Numbered from the stretch's first letter, positions 46,265 through 55,556 are shown. The stretch: 64,000 nt of DNA from Microcystis aeruginosa W13-11 (GCA_009995705.1 JAADBR010000002.1:52522-116521); one strand, 5' to 3'. The notes: generated from the letters alone by a model not told the origin. Program-made: numbers and translations.

Positions 46265-47425
46265 CTACTTGCCATTGAATAAAGAACGAATGGCCTGATG
46301 TTTAGGGTGATCAAATTCTGGGAGAACCTTGCGGGTATCGGTAATCAACCAATCCAAGGCTGCTGCTTCCACATCGATCGCCGCGCCGGTTTTATCAACA
46401 CAATAGCGCCCAAAGACCAACTTATCCACCAAACGGGCCCCTGAACCGAGGCGAGAATATTCAAAAATAACACTATTATCCACCGTCGCGCCGCCACAAA
46501 TCCAACAATTCGGACCAATCATACTCGGACCGACAATTTTCGCCCCGTCTTCAATGCGCGTCATTGCCCCGATATACACAGGTCCGGTGATATCGACTCG
46601 ATCCCAGTTTACCCCCACATTTAAGCCCGTGTAGATGCCCGGTTTAACTTCGATGCCGGGGATAGCAACATTTTTAATTTTCCTGGATAACACCCCGCGA
46701 ATTGCCTGCCAGTAGTCGGGGACTTTACCAATATCCACCCATTCAAAATCCATGTTTAAAGCGTAGAAAGGCGCACCTTTAGCGACTAATTGGGGGAATA
46801 ACTCGCCCCCAATGTCGTATTTACTATTAGGGGGAATAAAATCAATGATTTCTGGCTCAAAAATATAGATACCCGTGTTAATGCAGGTACTCAAAGCTTC
46901 ATCAATGGCGGGTTTTTCTTGGAAACTGAGAATCCTTCCCTCCTCGTCGCTGACTACCACCCCATAACTGGATACTTCCTCTCTGGGGACGGTTTTGGTG
47001 ACAATAGTGGCGATCGCTCCCTTTTCTTGATGCCATTTAAAGGCTGCGGTTAGATCGAGATCAATCAGCGCATCACCACAGAGAACCACAAAAGTATCGT
47101 CAAAAAAGGGATTAAAATCTTGAATTCGTCGTAAACCGCCCGCCGATCCTAGGGCATCACCGATTAACTCGCCCTCTTCGATTCTACCCTCAAAAGAATA
47201 GCCGATATGCACCCCAAAACGCTGACCATCGCGGAAATAACCCTCAATTTCTTCGGCTAAATGACTGACATTCACCATGATCTGATCAAAGCCATGCTGT
47301 CGCAACAGTTCCAACAAAAACTCCATCACCGGCTTTTGTAAAATCGGGATCAGGGGTTTGGGAATCGTATGGGTAATCGGACGGACACGAGTTCCTTTGC
47401 CAGCTGCCAAAATCATGGCTTTCAT
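46265..47425 (-). CDS. NDP-sugar pyrophosphorylase, mannose-1-phosphate guanylyltransferase-like
   Basis: A 386-residue enzyme with an N-terminal nucleotidyltransferase domain (AGKGTRVRPITHTIPKPLIP, residues 8-27; GDALID metal site) and a C-terminal left-handed beta helix (YIGAMTRIEDGAKIVGPSMI). It forms an NDP-sugar from sugar-1-phosphate and NTP. Closest by pattern to cyanobacterial GDP-mannose pyrophosphorylases involved in cell envelope and colony polysaccharide; the exact sugar is inferred. Confidence 0.88.
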   Translation of the reverse strand: MKAMILAAGKGTRVRPITHTIPKPLIPILQKPVMEFLLELLRQHGFDQIMVNVSHLAEEIEGYFRDGQRFGVHIGYSFEGRIEEGELIGDALGSAGGLRRIQDFNPFFDDTFVVLCGDALIDLDLTAAFKWHQEKGAIATIVTKTVPREEVSSYGVVVSDEEGRILSFQEKPAIDEALSTCINTGIYIFEPEIIDFIPPNSKYDIGGELFPQLVAKGAPFYALNMDFEWVDIGKVPDYWQAIRGVLSRKIKNVAIPGIEVKPGIYTGLNVGVNWDRVDITGPVYIGAMTRIEDGAKIVGPSMIGPNCWICGGATVDNSVIFEYSRLGSGARLVDKLVFGRYCVDKTGAAIDVEAAALDWLITDTRKVLPEFDHPKHQAIRSLFNGK

Positions 47426-47795
47426 CGATATTTATTTCCTTTTGCGATCGAGGTTTGTAGTTAAATCATGCCTAGTGTATCATTATCGGCTCGGAATCAG
47501 TGGTTATCGATCCTCTTGGGGGTACCTCGAAAAATAGATTTACTTCAGCATTGCACCGCCTGAAACCCTGATGAAAGCTTGGTTTATTCTCAATTAGTGC
47601 GAAGATTTTCTCAATAAGTCCAATTGATCGAGCTACCCCTTAGTAATTGATAACGGAAAAAAGTGAGAGATTTAACCCAGATTACACTGATGGACAAAAT
47701 TAACCAATCAACTTTGCTGTAACTCATACTACTCAGTCCTCTAGGCTAAGATGATCAAAAAAACGCAAGTTTTTAAATTGATGGGACAAAAAAGT
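47426..47795. other. Intergenic region, nothing recognised
   Basis: AT-rich sequence upstream of the pyrophosphorylase gene, which must contain its promoter. No gene could be supported. Confidence 0.4.
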
Positions 47796-47917
47796 GGCTC
47801 TTCTCGACTTTGTGTGATCATTTTTGCTTATATGCTTACTGGGAAAGACTTTTAGGACTATTTTGCCGAAGAAACTATCACCATAGGCCTCGTTTCCACA
47901 CAGAAACCAGAAGAGCC
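47796..47917. mobile_element. Degenerate ISL3-type MITE
   Basis: The left end GGCTCTTCTCGACTTTGTGTG and the right end, read inverted as GGCTCTTCTGGTTTCTGTGTG, match at 17 of 21 positions. GGCTCTT termini are typical of ISL3-family elements. No target duplication is visible and no transposase is encoded. Confidence 0.55.
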
Positions 47918-48129
47918 GGTGTTCTAGGGAAAAGTTAATTGATATCTAGCTGTTTTTTGGGTGGGGGAATGCTTTTTGGCACTGTTCTGGGGTAACTTCG
48001 TTATTTTCTATAGGATATCGTATCGAGAAAAGTTTAGGGAGCATCTCACCTTTGTAACCCCTAAATCAGGTGTTTATGTCAAGCTATTTTGAAAGCCTTG
48101 CTAGAAACCAGTTTTATGGATAAGTATAA

Positions 48130-48589
48130 TTACTCACTTGCATAAATGAGATACTGCCAAAGTTTATTGATATTACCTTCTTGACTGAGATTGTATTGTG
48201 GAGAAACTTTGAATCTAAAACACTGCTCTTTTTTATCTTTTTCTCCAAAAGTACTGATCAAAACTTTCCCTAGAATGAGTACGTTTAGAGTATTTAGGAT
48301 ATCCTTTTTTACCAGCGATTTGGTTCTTGCAATTGTTATAGAACCTAAGAATAGCAGTCCAAGTCCGTTCGCAAGCCTGTTGACAAGCTGTAGAGTTAAG
48401 GTCTTGAACAAAAGGATATTCACTTCTTAATTGAGTGACATATTTATATACATCCTTTTGTCCTACACCTTTATTGTCTTCCCAATATCTAAGACATTTA
48501 TTCCGAACAAACTGTACTGTCCGAATAGCCTCATCAATGGCTTGATATTGAGATGGTTTTCCTCTAAGCTTGTACTCTAAAACAAACAT
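48130..48589 (-). pseudogene. TnpB (IS605 OrfB) remnant
   Basis: The first 118 codons (MFVLEYKLRGKPSQYQAIDE, VQFVRNKCLRYWEDN, ACQQACERTWTAILRFYNNC) are a clear TnpB N-terminus, then the frame stops after a frameshift near 48240; an overlapping frame continues to 48130 with QCFRFKVSPQYNLSQ. The RuvC domain and zinc finger are gone. AGGGAGCATCTCACC at about 48037 may mark the old element end. Confidence 0.82.
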
Positions 48590-48757
48590 TTTGCGTTATC
48601 GACCTACCACGCAAACTACTCTAGCATACTAAAATTAAATTGGCAACTATAGATTAGAGTTATTCTTAGTCGTGCTCGTGTCACTGAGCCTTTACATTGA
48701 GCCTTTACATTGAGCCTGTCGAAATGTGTCGAAGTGCTGTTCTATGCTGGCGGAACC

Positions 48758-48789
48758 TTTCATCTCCGAGGTGAAACCGAGAGATGAAA
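48758..48789 (-). terminator. Hairpin after the small gene at 48798
   Basis: TTTCATCTC and GAGATGAAA form a 9-bp stem with a 14-nt spacer, immediately downstream of the minus-strand gene. Just beyond lies a tandem triplicate of TTTACATTGAGCC (about 48690-48715). Confidence 0.5.
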
Positions 48790-48797
48790 AGCCGACA

Positions 48798-49088
48798 TTA
48801 TAGGTAAAAAGCGATTTCTTTTTCCTTGAGAGGGGCAAAATCGGCGGCTAACAACAGCTGATTTAATTCCTCTTGGGGGATATGTTTGGCCCCGATGCGG
48901 ACAATTCGCGATCTCATCGTGTTAGAAACCCCGCTTCTTTGTCGTCCTGCTTCCAAACCCATTACCCGGTGATAAAGTTCCAATTTTGCTGGGGGAATCG
49001 GGGAACCATCAAAATCAATGCCATTAGCGATCGCCACATCAATGGCATCAGCACCCGTAGTTGTGGTTAAATTAGTTTCGGTGGACAT
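48798..49088 (-). CDS. Small cyanobacterial protein of unknown function
   Basis: A 96-residue soluble protein. An N-terminal Thr-rich segment precedes AIDVAIANGIDFDGSPIPPA, a helix with KLELYHRVMGLEAGRQRSG and a C-terminal EELNQLLLAADFAPLKEKEI. It looks like a real, well-composed gene but I do not recognise the family. Divergent from the BlaI-type regulator gene. Confidence 0.6.
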   Translation of the reverse strand: MSTETNLTTTTGADAIDVAIANGIDFDGSPIPPAKLELYHRVMGLEAGRQRSGVSNTMRSRIVRIGAKHIPQEELNQLLLAADFAPLKEKEIAFYL

Positions 49089-49177
49089 AAAGACAATATA
49101 AAGGATCGTTGCTATTTTATCAGGCGATCGATATCTGCCGCTATGATCAGGAAAGTAATCTTCATTTCTGTGTAGCT

Positions 49178-49597
49178 ATGGCTCAATTGCCAACCTATCA
49201 ACCAAAACAGTTATCCCTAGGCCCCCTAGAAGCGGAAATTCTTAATATTGTCTGGGAATTGGAAACCGTCAGCGTTAAGGATGTCCATGATCGCATTTTA
49301 GCGGATCCAGAACGGGATCTAGCCTATACTTCTGTGACTACGGTACTGCGTCGTTTAACTAATAAAGGCTGGTTAAGTTGTTATAAAAAGGGTCGGATTT
49401 TCTACTGGAAACCGATGGTTTCTAAGGAACAAGCACAGGCAATTAAAGCCTACGAACAATTACATCGTTTTTTGGCTATTGGTAATGCGGATGTGGTGGC
49501 TTCTTTTGCCGATAGTCTCGATATTGCTAGTGTCGAACAATTAAAAGCGATCGCATCTCGTTTAGATACCCTGCGTCAACAACGGAGAGAAAGCTAA
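49178..49597 (+). CDS. BlaI/MecI/CopY-family transcriptional repressor
   Basis: A 139-residue winged-helix protein: LSLGPLEAEILNIVWELETV, SVKDVHDRIL, and YTSVTTVLRRLTNKGWL followed by KKGRIFYWKP. The ATG at 49178 gives a start close to the DNA-binding domain. In BlaI-BlaR systems the membrane peptidase cleaves the repressor; here the next gene is such a peptidase, overlapping by one base (TAATG). Confidence 0.9.
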   Translation: MAQLPTYQPKQLSLGPLEAEILNIVWELETVSVKDVHDRILADPERDLAYTSVTTVLRRLTNKGWLSCYKKGRIFYWKPMVSKEQAQAIKAYEQLHRFLAIGNADVVASFADSLDIASVEQLKAIASRLDTLRQQRRES

Positions 49598-50445
49598 TGC
49601 ACGGTTCAATGTTATTACTAGCATTAACTATCGCCATTGGTTTACGTTGGTTTCTGCCTAGCTATCAGCGTCGTTGGCAGACAACGCTATTTTTCTTCCT
49701 CTTTCCTCCTTTGCTGCTGTTAATGACAGTTATATCGGTGGTTTGTATGGGCTATCGCGGTCAAATGCTAGGCTATAACTCCAGTTTAATCAGTTACTTT
49801 AGCGCCATAATTTGGCTAGTTTTTGCTCTATTTTGTCTGATCAAACTTTCCTATCAAACTTGGCAAACCCATCGGGATTTTAGCAGTTATCCCCTCAAAA
49901 AAATCACCACTCAGAAGGCGAGAGTTTTAGCCCTCGATTTTCCCTACAGTGCCAGAGTTGGCTTCTGGAAGTCGGAATTAATTGTAACCCAAGGATTATT
50001 AAATCTCTTGGATCAAGAACATTTACAAGCAGTTTTAGCCCACGAACAAGCTCACCAAGAATATCATGACACCTTCTGGTTTTTCTGGTTAGGTTGGCTG
50101 CGATCAATGTCTTCTTGGTTGCCCAATAGCGAGAATTTATGGTCAGAATTGGTCTTCTTACGGGAATTACGCGCCGATAAGTACGCTTCTGGACAAGTGG
50201 ATTATTTACTATTAGCTGAATCGCTGCTTTTAGTGGCAGAAAAAGTTAATCAAGTAGCGGAAATAAACTTCTCCGATAGTTGCTGTGTCGCTCTGAGTGA
50301 TAATTCTTTAAATAATCGTTTATTAGAGAGAATCGATGCTTTAGTTGAGTCAGAAAAACCCGAATTTCCCAGATTTAACTATCAAGTCTGGCTATTGCTT
50401 TCCCTCTCCCTCGCTCCTTTCTTACTCTTGCCTTTACACTCCTAA
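49597..50445 (+). CDS. M56-family membrane metallopeptidase (BlaR1-like)
   Basis: A 282-residue protein with several membrane helices and a zinc-peptidase motif HEQAH at about residues 149-153 (HExxH), with ELRADKYAS as third ligand region. It lacks the penicillin-sensing domain of BlaR1, so the signal is unknown. Translationally coupled to the BlaI-like repressor. Confidence 0.87.
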   Translation: MHGSMLLLALTIAIGLRWFLPSYQRRWQTTLFFFLFPPLLLLMTVISVVCMGYRGQMLGYNSSLISYFSAIIWLVFALFCLIKLSYQTWQTHRDFSSYPLKKITTQKARVLALDFPYSARVGFWKSELIVTQGLLNLLDQEHLQAVLAHEQAHQEYHDTFWFFWLGWLRSMSSWLPNSENLWSELVFLRELRADKYASGQVDYLLLAESLLLVAEKVNQVAEINFSDSCCVALSDNSLNNRLLERIDALVESEKPEFPRFNYQVWLLLSLSLAPFLLLPLHS

Positions 50446-50447
50446 AA

Positions 50448-50888
50448 ATGACCCTAGAAGTTGGACAAAAAGCCCCCGAATTTGCCAAATTAGCAGATTT
50501 TGCCGGTCAATGGTTGGTCTTATATTTTTATCCCAAAGATAACACTCCGGGCTGCACCGCAGAAGCGAGGGATTTTACTGCTTTGTCGCCGCAATTTCAG
50601 CAATTAAATGCGGTAATTCTAGGAGTTAGTCCCGATTCAGCCAAGTCCCACTGTCGTTTTATTGAAAAACACAATTTAACTATTCAATTATTGAGCGATA
50701 CCGAACATCAACTGGCGGAAATTTATCAAGTCTGGGGATTAAAAAAATTTATGGGTAAGGAATACATGGGGATTAAACGCGCCACTTTCCTGATCGACCC
50801 CCAGGGAAATATTGCCTATATTTGGTCAAATGTCAAGGTAAAAGCCCATGCAGAAGCGGTTTTGAAAAAACTTGAGGAATTGCATTAG
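50448..50888 (+). CDS. bcp: Peroxiredoxin Q/BCP
   Basis: A 146-residue thiol peroxidase with the peroxidatic Cys in NTPGCTAEARDF. The resolving Cys five residues later, present in many BCP proteins, is absent; another Cys occurs in KSHCRFIEKH. It starts 2 bp after the M56 peptidase gene and is probably part of the same operon, hinting at a stress link. Confidence 0.93.
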   Translation: MTLEVGQKAPEFAKLADFAGQWLVLYFYPKDNTPGCTAEARDFTALSPQFQQLNAVILGVSPDSAKSHCRFIEKHNLTIQLLSDTEHQLAEIYQVWGLKKFMGKEYMGIKRATFLIDPQGNIAYIWSNVKVKAHAEAVLKKLEELH

Positions 50889-51044
50889 CAAGCCCTCAGT
50901 AATCAATATTTACGGGTATGCAATCGCGCCCTTCCGTGTTAGACTAGAAAAGTTGTCAAAAATCGCACATCTAGGCGATCGGGTGTTTCTAGAAATCTAG
51001 AAATCCAGCCCTAGATGGAGGATAAACCCGAAAAGGAGAAAAAT

Positions 51045-51842
51045 ATGCCCGTTGTCTCTCTCGCAGAATTGCTAGAGTCTGGGGTTCACTTTGGCCATCA
51101 AACGCGCCGTTGGAACCCAAAAATGTCTCAGTACATCTACACTGCCCGAAATGGGGTTCATATCATTGATTTGGTGCAAACTGCCCAATTAATTGAAGAA
51201 GCTTACGAATTTGTCCGAGGAGAAGCCGATAGCGGTAAACGCTTTTTATTCATAGGTACGAAGCGGCAAGCGGCAGCCATCATTAAACAGGAAGCTTTAC
51301 GCAGCGGTAGCCACTTCGTTAACCAACGTTGGTTAGGGGGAATGTTAACCAACTGGGAAACCATTCGCGGCCGGGTAGAAAGACTCAAAGAATTAGAAGA
51401 ATTAGAAAATAGCGGCGCCCTCGATAAACGACCGAAAAAAGAAGCATCGGTACTGCGTCGGGAATTAGGCAAACTAGAAAAATACCTCGGTGGCATTAAA
51501 ACCATGCGCCGGCTACCAGATTTAGTCATCGTAGTGGATCAGCGTCGGGAATACAACGCTATCCAAGAATGTCAAAAATTGGGCATTCCCATCATCTCCC
51601 TCTTGGATACTAACTGCGATCCTGACTTGGTAGATGTGCCGATTCCCGCCAACGATGACGCAATTCGCTCAGTAAAACTGATTTTAGGTAAAATTAGCGA
51701 TGCGATCATCGAAGGTCGTCGCGGTGGTCAAGCAGCGGTGGAAGAATACGAGGAAGACTACGAGGATGAAACCGAGTACGAGGAAGAAGGTGATTATTCT
51801 CAATACGCCGCCGAATTTGCCAGTGGAGACGAGGATAACTAG
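51045..51842 (+). CDS. rpsB: 30S ribosomal protein S2
   Basis: A 265-residue S2 starting [20 protein letters not shown], with a strongly acidic C-terminal tail ([17 protein letters not shown]). The ATG at 51045 follows an AAGGAG ribosome site; an upstream in-frame ATG at 51015 lacks family homology. Followed by tsf as in most bacteria. Confidence 0.97.
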   Translation: MPVVSLAELLESGVHFGHQTRRWNPKMSQYIYTARNGVHIIDLVQTAQLIEEAYEFVRGEADSGKRFLFIGTKRQAAAIIKQEALRSGSHFVNQRWLGGMLTNWETIRGRVERLKELEELENSGALDKRPKKEASVLRRELGKLEKYLGGIKTMRRLPDLVIVVDQRREYNAIQECQKLGIPIISLLDTNCDPDLVDVPIPANDDAIRSVKLILGKISDAIIEGRRGGQAAVEEYEEDYEDETEYEEEGDYSQYAAEFASGDEDN

Positions 51843-51958
51843 GGAAAATTAGCTGTCGATTGCCGCTAGGTTCGGGGAGAAACTTTCCGAACCTATCGAT
51901 CGGCAAAACCTGCCCCTCTCGTGGCATGATCAACTATAAGCAGTAGGTTAGGAATTTT

Positions 51959-52714
51959 ATGGCAGAAATTACAGCACAACAGGTTAAAGAACTTAGGGAA
52001 AAGACCGGCGCTGGCATGATGGATTGCAAGAGGGCGCTGACGGAAAACGCGGGGGATATAACTAAAGCGATCGAATGGTTGCGTCAAAAAGGGATTACTT
52101 CCGCCGAGAAAAAAGCCAGTCGGGTAGCGGCAGAAGGGATGATCGGCAGTTACATCCACACCGGCAGTCGCATCGGTGTTTTAGTGGAAGTGAACTGTGA
52201 AACCGATTTTGTCGCCCGTCGCGAGGAGTTCAAAAAATTGGTTAATGACGTGGCGATGCAGATTGCCGCTTGTCCTAACGTCGAATATGTGAAAGTGGCC
52301 GATATTCCCGCCGAAATCTCCGCCAAAGAAAAAGAAATTGAGATGGGACGGGACGATTTAGCCAATAAACCCGATAATATCAAAGAAAAAATCGTGGCCG
52401 GCCGCATTGAAAAACGTTTGAAAGAACTTTCTCTGCTTGATCAACCCTTTATCCGCGACCAGAACATTAGTATTGAGGAGTTGATCAAACAAGCGATCGC
52501 CGCTCTGGGAGAAAATATTCAGGTGCGTCGTTTCCAACGCTTTGTACTAGGTGAAGGGATCGAGAAAGAAGAAACGGACTTCGCCGCCGAAGTAGCCGCC
52601 CAAATGGGACAAAAACCCCCGGAACCCGTGGCAGCAGCCCCGCAAGTGGAGGAAAAAGCCCCGGAACCGGCTGCGAAGGATAATCCGCCCGCTAAAGGCA
52701 AAAAGAAAAAGTAA
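51959..52714 (+). CDS. tsf: Elongation factor Ts
   Basis: A 251-residue EF-Ts, nucleotide exchange factor for EF-Tu. The family motif [15 protein letters not shown] (about 15-29) and [14 protein letters not shown] are present. It ends with a Pro/Ala/Lys-rich tail. Confidence 0.97.
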   Translation: MAEITAQQVKELREKTGAGMMDCKRALTENAGDITKAIEWLRQKGITSAEKKASRVAAEGMIGSYIHTGSRIGVLVEVNCETDFVARREEFKKLVNDVAMQIAACPNVEYVKVADIPAEISAKEKEIEMGRDDLANKPDNIKEKIVAGRIEKRLKELSLLDQPFIRDQNISIEELIKQAIAALGENIQVRRFQRFVLGEGIEKEETDFAAEVAAQMGQKPPEPVAAAPQVEEKAPEPAAKDNPPAKGKKKK

Positions 52715-52737
52715 GTTAAATTAAGAGCAATCTGGTG

Positions 52738-52761
52738 GGGTGCGAGTTTCGTACCCTTTTT
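52738..52761 (+). terminator. Rho-independent terminator after tsf
   Basis: An 8-bp stem GGGTGCGA/TCGTACCC (one G-T pair) with loop GTT is followed by TTTTT. Confidence 0.88.
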
Positions 52762-52824
52762 GTCTTCAGGGGAATGGGGTGACTTGATCAGTAATCAGTC
52801 AAAAGAAAAAAGAAAGTGGCAACC

Positions 52825-52946
52825 CAGCAATTCTCATTTTGAAACGATTTTGCGTTGTTTCAGCGACCTAGAGATTCGTTAAAGAATTTTAACCCCTCTA
52901 GGTGCAAGGGTTTTAGTGTCATGAAACCTTAAAATGAGAATTGCTG
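52825..52946. mobile_element. MITE family B, copy 1
   Basis: A 122-bp element with 16-bp perfect inverted ends (CAGCAATTCTCATTTT). Copies of the same sequence are at 55572-55687 (inverted, right end lost) and 56578-56702. No reading frame. It lies directly before the cassette carrying BrnT/BrnA. Confidence 0.9.
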
Positions 52947-53010
52947 CCCATTTCAGCCAAATGTGTGATAATGAAAGAAGTTAGTTCAGTCTGGCATACC
53001 TTAATTCTTC

Positions 53011-53535
53011 ATGCAATTTGAGTGGGACGAAGCGAAAAATATTGAAAATATTCGTAAACATGAGATTGATTTTGCTGATGTTCCCACGATGTTTGATGGA
53101 GAAATGCTGATTGAGCTAGATGATCGTTTCGACTATGGTGAAGATCGCTGGTTTGGGATCGGTTTTCTCGGTCCTGGAATAGCAGTGGTAGTCTGGACGG
53201 AACGTCAAAAAGATGTAACCCGAATCAAATCATTTCAGCCCGAAGAGCCAACCGTCATGAGCAGAAACGATTTGAACAGTACCTCTCGTACTAATTGGGC
53301 AGCTTTAGAGTCAAGGTCAGAAGAGAATATCGACTACTCAGATATTCCGCCGCTGACAGATAAATTTTTTGAACGAGCTACTTTACGTATTCCAGCAGAT
53401 CAAGCACACAACCTAGTTCAGCTTGATCCAGATGTGAAACAGTGGTTTCAGGCTCAAGGAGAACAATATAAAACCCTAATAAACAAAGTTTTACGTCAAT
53501 ATATGGAAAGCAACCAAACTCAGCACCAAGCATAA
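53011..53535 (+). CDS. BrnT toxin and BrnA antitoxin joined in one frame by a 5-bp duplication
   Basis: The 174-codon frame starts as a BrnT ribonuclease (MQFEWDEAKNIENIRKHEID) up to VTRI (about residue 71), then passes through out-of-family residues and continues as BrnA (MSRNDLNSTSRTNWAALESR, ENIDYSDIPPLTDKFFERAT). At 53223-53232 AATCA occurs twice in tandem. Without one copy, the frame would read ISARRANRHEQKRFEQYLSY and stop at 53292-53294, the normal BrnT end, and brnA would start separately at ATG 53257. So the toxin C-terminus is replaced by the antitoxin. The stop lies inside an attC site. Confidence 0.87.
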   Translation: MQFEWDEAKNIENIRKHEIDFADVPTMFDGEMLIELDDRFDYGEDRWFGIGFLGPGIAVVVWTERQKDVTRIKSFQPEEPTVMSRNDLNSTSRTNWAALESRSEENIDYSDIPPLTDKFFERATLRIPADQAHNLVQLDPDVKQWFQAQGEQYKTLINKVLRQYMESNQTQHQA

Positions 53536-53614
53536 CCCTTCGTTGGAGCCGACATTCAAAAGTGAGCCTTATACCCTAAAATTTATCTGCGGCGGCTCAA
53601 CTTAGCCGTTATGC
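53530..53614 (+). other. Integron attC-like recombination site 1
   Basis: 85 bp from the R'' core GCATAAC to the R' core GTTATGC, exact complements. Inside, TTCGTTGGAGCCGAC and GCGGCTCAACTTAGCC correspond to the L'' and L' arms of attC sites; GTTGGAGCCG pairs with CGGCTCAAC leaving one unpaired G, the orientation mark of attC. The stop codon of the preceding gene is within R''. Confidence 0.87.
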
Positions 53615-53630
53615 ATAATTCTCTAATGCT

Positions 53631-54203
53631 ATGATAAAAAAGTTTTTGGAGTTCGCAAAAAATCATCCTGCAATTGTTCCTGCCTCTGCAACTTTAATTT
53701 CTGCATCAATGATTTTATACTCGGCATCCATCGCATCTAAGTCTTTAGAGCTTTCAACACAATCATCAGAACGAAATGCGAGATTAGCAGCACTTGGAGT
53801 AACTCAACAAATCAGGAGCCGCTATCTTGATGTACAAAGAATTATGAATGATTATGATATTTTTAACTATCCTCAGAATAAGAGGCATTACACAGAAGAA
53901 GAAAGGTTAAAAATTCGACGCTACTGGGAAGAAGTGGTTTTTCATGAATATGTTATGTGTAAAGAGTTCCAAGGTGGAGTTATGGAAGATCAATGGGCTA
54001 TATATCGAGGATTTGTTGCCGATGCTTTGAAATACGAAATACTTAAACAAGAGTATGCTTACTTTAGAGCAAATCGTACTCTTTACAAATCACTTATTTC
54101 TGATAGATTTTTCCAAGAGATTGACTCTTTGTCAGATGTCAAGAATTGGACAGAGGTAGAAAATTCTCGGAAAGCAGATATTGAGCAAAGCAAATCAAAG
54201 TAA
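53631..54203 (+). CDS. Membrane-anchored hypothetical protein in a gene cassette
   Basis: A 190-residue protein with one N-terminal membrane helix (about residues 14-36, PASATLISASMILYSASIAS) and a soluble, charged helical domain (RYLDVQRIMNDYDIF, RLKIRRYWEEVVFHEYVM). It resembles small DUF4760-like membrane proteins but the match is weak. The start is 17 bp after attC site 1 and the stop just before attC site 2, so it is a typical cassette gene. Confidence 0.6.
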   Translation: MIKKFLEFAKNHPAIVPASATLISASMILYSASIASKSLELSTQSSERNARLAALGVTQQIRSRYLDVQRIMNDYDIFNYPQNKRHYTEEERLKIRRYWEEVVFHEYVMCKEFQGGVMEDQWAIYRGFVADALKYEILKQEYAYFRANRTLYKSLISDRFFQEIDSLSDVKNWTEVENSRKADIEQSKSK

Positions 54204-54204
54204 T

Positions 54205-54290
54205 GCATAACAAATCACTGCACCCGACCGTATGCTAATCTATCCTCATCATCTCAAGTCAGTGACGGCGGGTGAGTTCAATCGTTAGAC
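54205..54290 (+). other. Integron attC-like recombination site 2
   Basis: 86 bp from R'' GCATAAC through CACTGCACCCGACC and GGCGGGTGAGTTCAATC to R' GTTAGAC. The arms CACCCG/CGGGTG pair. The core GTTAGAC fits GTTRRRY. The outer cores are not exact complements (GCATAAC versus GTTAGAC), as expected when R' and R'' come from different cassettes. Confidence 0.82.
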
Positions 54291-54319
54291 GGATTTTTGG
54301 GGGGTAGACGAACGAGATT

Positions 54320-54823
54320 ATGTTAATCAGAATGTCACAATTAATTGCCGTTAGTTTATTGTTTTTGGTGGGCTGTTCTGAAAACTCTACTGATCGGGAG
54401 TCATCAAACAACTCGTCCCCCATCCAAGAGACAGTACAAACGCCAGACTCCTCTTCTAACATAGAAAGTCCTCAATGGTCATACGAAGTTTTTAACTCTG
54501 GCATAGGAAATATTGCTTCATCTCAGGTTGTTGGAGGTCCTATCTTTGACCAACAAAATAGACAAGTAGAGTGGGTTGTAGAGTATTCTCTTGTACTACC
54601 AGACAATGCAACTCCTGTAGAAGCTCAAGTAGCTCAGTCTTTATTGAACGTTGAACTATCAACAGATTTCAAAGCTGAGTTTGAAGATAAAAATGGAGTA
54701 ATTCTGGGAACAGAATTACTCTGGAAAGAAGGTGAAGGAAATAGAAAAAGATATACACTGAGGATTCCTAATCGTATTTGGCAAAGATGGTCTGAAGTTT
54801 CCCGTATTAATTTAGCTCGCTGA
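54320..54823 (+). CDS. Hypothetical lipoprotein in a gene cassette
   Basis: A 167-residue protein with a lipoprotein signal (SQLIAVSLLFLVGC, lipobox LVGC at about residue 19; a second start MSQLIAV is at 54332). A Ser-rich linker follows, then a beta-rich domain (QVEWVVEYSLVLPDN, YTLRIPNRIWQRW). No family recognised. It begins 30 bp after attC site 2. A clean attC was not found after it; ACATTAAC at 54835 and GTTATGT at 54893 may be remnants. Confidence 0.55.
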   Translation: MLIRMSQLIAVSLLFLVGCSENSTDRESSNNSSPIQETVQTPDSSSNIESPQWSYEVFNSGIGNIASSQVVGGPIFDQQNRQVEWVVEYSLVLPDNATPVEAQVAQSLLNVELSTDFKAEFEDKNGVILGTELLWKEGEGNRKRYTLRIPNRIWQRWSEVSRINLAR

Positions 54824-54965
54824 TCTTGTCGAGTACATTAACGAAGTAGTGCGATCTGCTTCGCAGTGACTTCGGCAACGCCGATCTTGTAGGTTATGTT
54901 AAGGAAATGTAACTTACCTTATTTTATTGTTTGTCTTTTCGTATCCCATAGGATACACTTAGGAC

Positions 54966-55256
54966 ATGATTGAAATTCGCCAGACTAAAACCTATTCTGA
55001 GTAGTTTAATGCTTTGCGCGATCGCCAAGCAAGAGCGCGTATAGACATTCGTGTTCGTCGCCTGTCTATGGGCAATCCAGGGGATGTTAAACCAGTAGGG
55101 CAAGGGGTGTCAGAACTGCGAATTGATTATGGCTCAGGCTATCGGGTGTACTTCATACGACGAGGTGAAACCTTGATTATTCTCTTGGCTGGAGGAGATA
55201 AAAAGACCCAAGAACGGGACATCAAAATAGCACTAAATTTAGCTAAGGACTTATAG
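54966..55256 (+). pseudogene. HigB/RelE-type toxin with amber stop at codon 13
   Basis: From ATG 54966 the frame reads MIEIRQTKTYSE, a TAG at 55002-55004, then FNALRDRQARARIDIRVRRL, GNPGDVKPVGQGVSELRIDY and FIRRGETLIILLAGGDKKTQ. Apart from the stop this is a full addiction-module killer protein; the family has Trp at that position (E-W-F), so TGG probably became TAG. A TTG at 55014 could give a shortened product without the first helix part. Antitoxin follows 9 bp downstream. Confidence 0.85.
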
Positions 55257-55265
55257 GAGGTCTTC

Positions 55266-55556
55266 ATGAATACCATCCAAACCTACCCTTGGGATGCAGC
55301 AGAGCATCTGGAAACCAAAGAAGATATAGCCGCATATCTTGAAGCCGCTCTTGAAGATGGTGATCCTAATTTAGTGGTAGCAGCATTAGGAGATATTGCT
55401 CGATCCAAGGGAATGACCAATGTTGCACGTGAAACAGGGTTGGGGCGTGAAAGCCTCTACAAAGCTTTGTCACTCGAAGGTAATCCAGAATTTGCCACGG
55501 TTATTAAGGTTATACGATCACTTGGCTTACGCCTCCAAGTTATACCAATTGTCTAA
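55266..55556 (+). CDS. HigA-type addiction module antidote
   Basis: A 96-residue helix-turn-helix antitoxin: PWDAAEHLETKEDIAAYLEA, then IARSKGMTNVARETGLGRES and LYKALS. Intact and with a good GGAGG ribosome site. Its stop codon lies inside an attC R''-type core (GTCTAAC). It would neutralise the preceding toxin if that were made. Confidence 0.9.
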   Translation: MNTIQTYPWDAAEHLETKEDIAAYLEAALEDGDPNLVVAALGDIARSKGMTNVARETGLGRESLYKALSLEGNPEFATVIKVIRSLGLRLQVIPIV

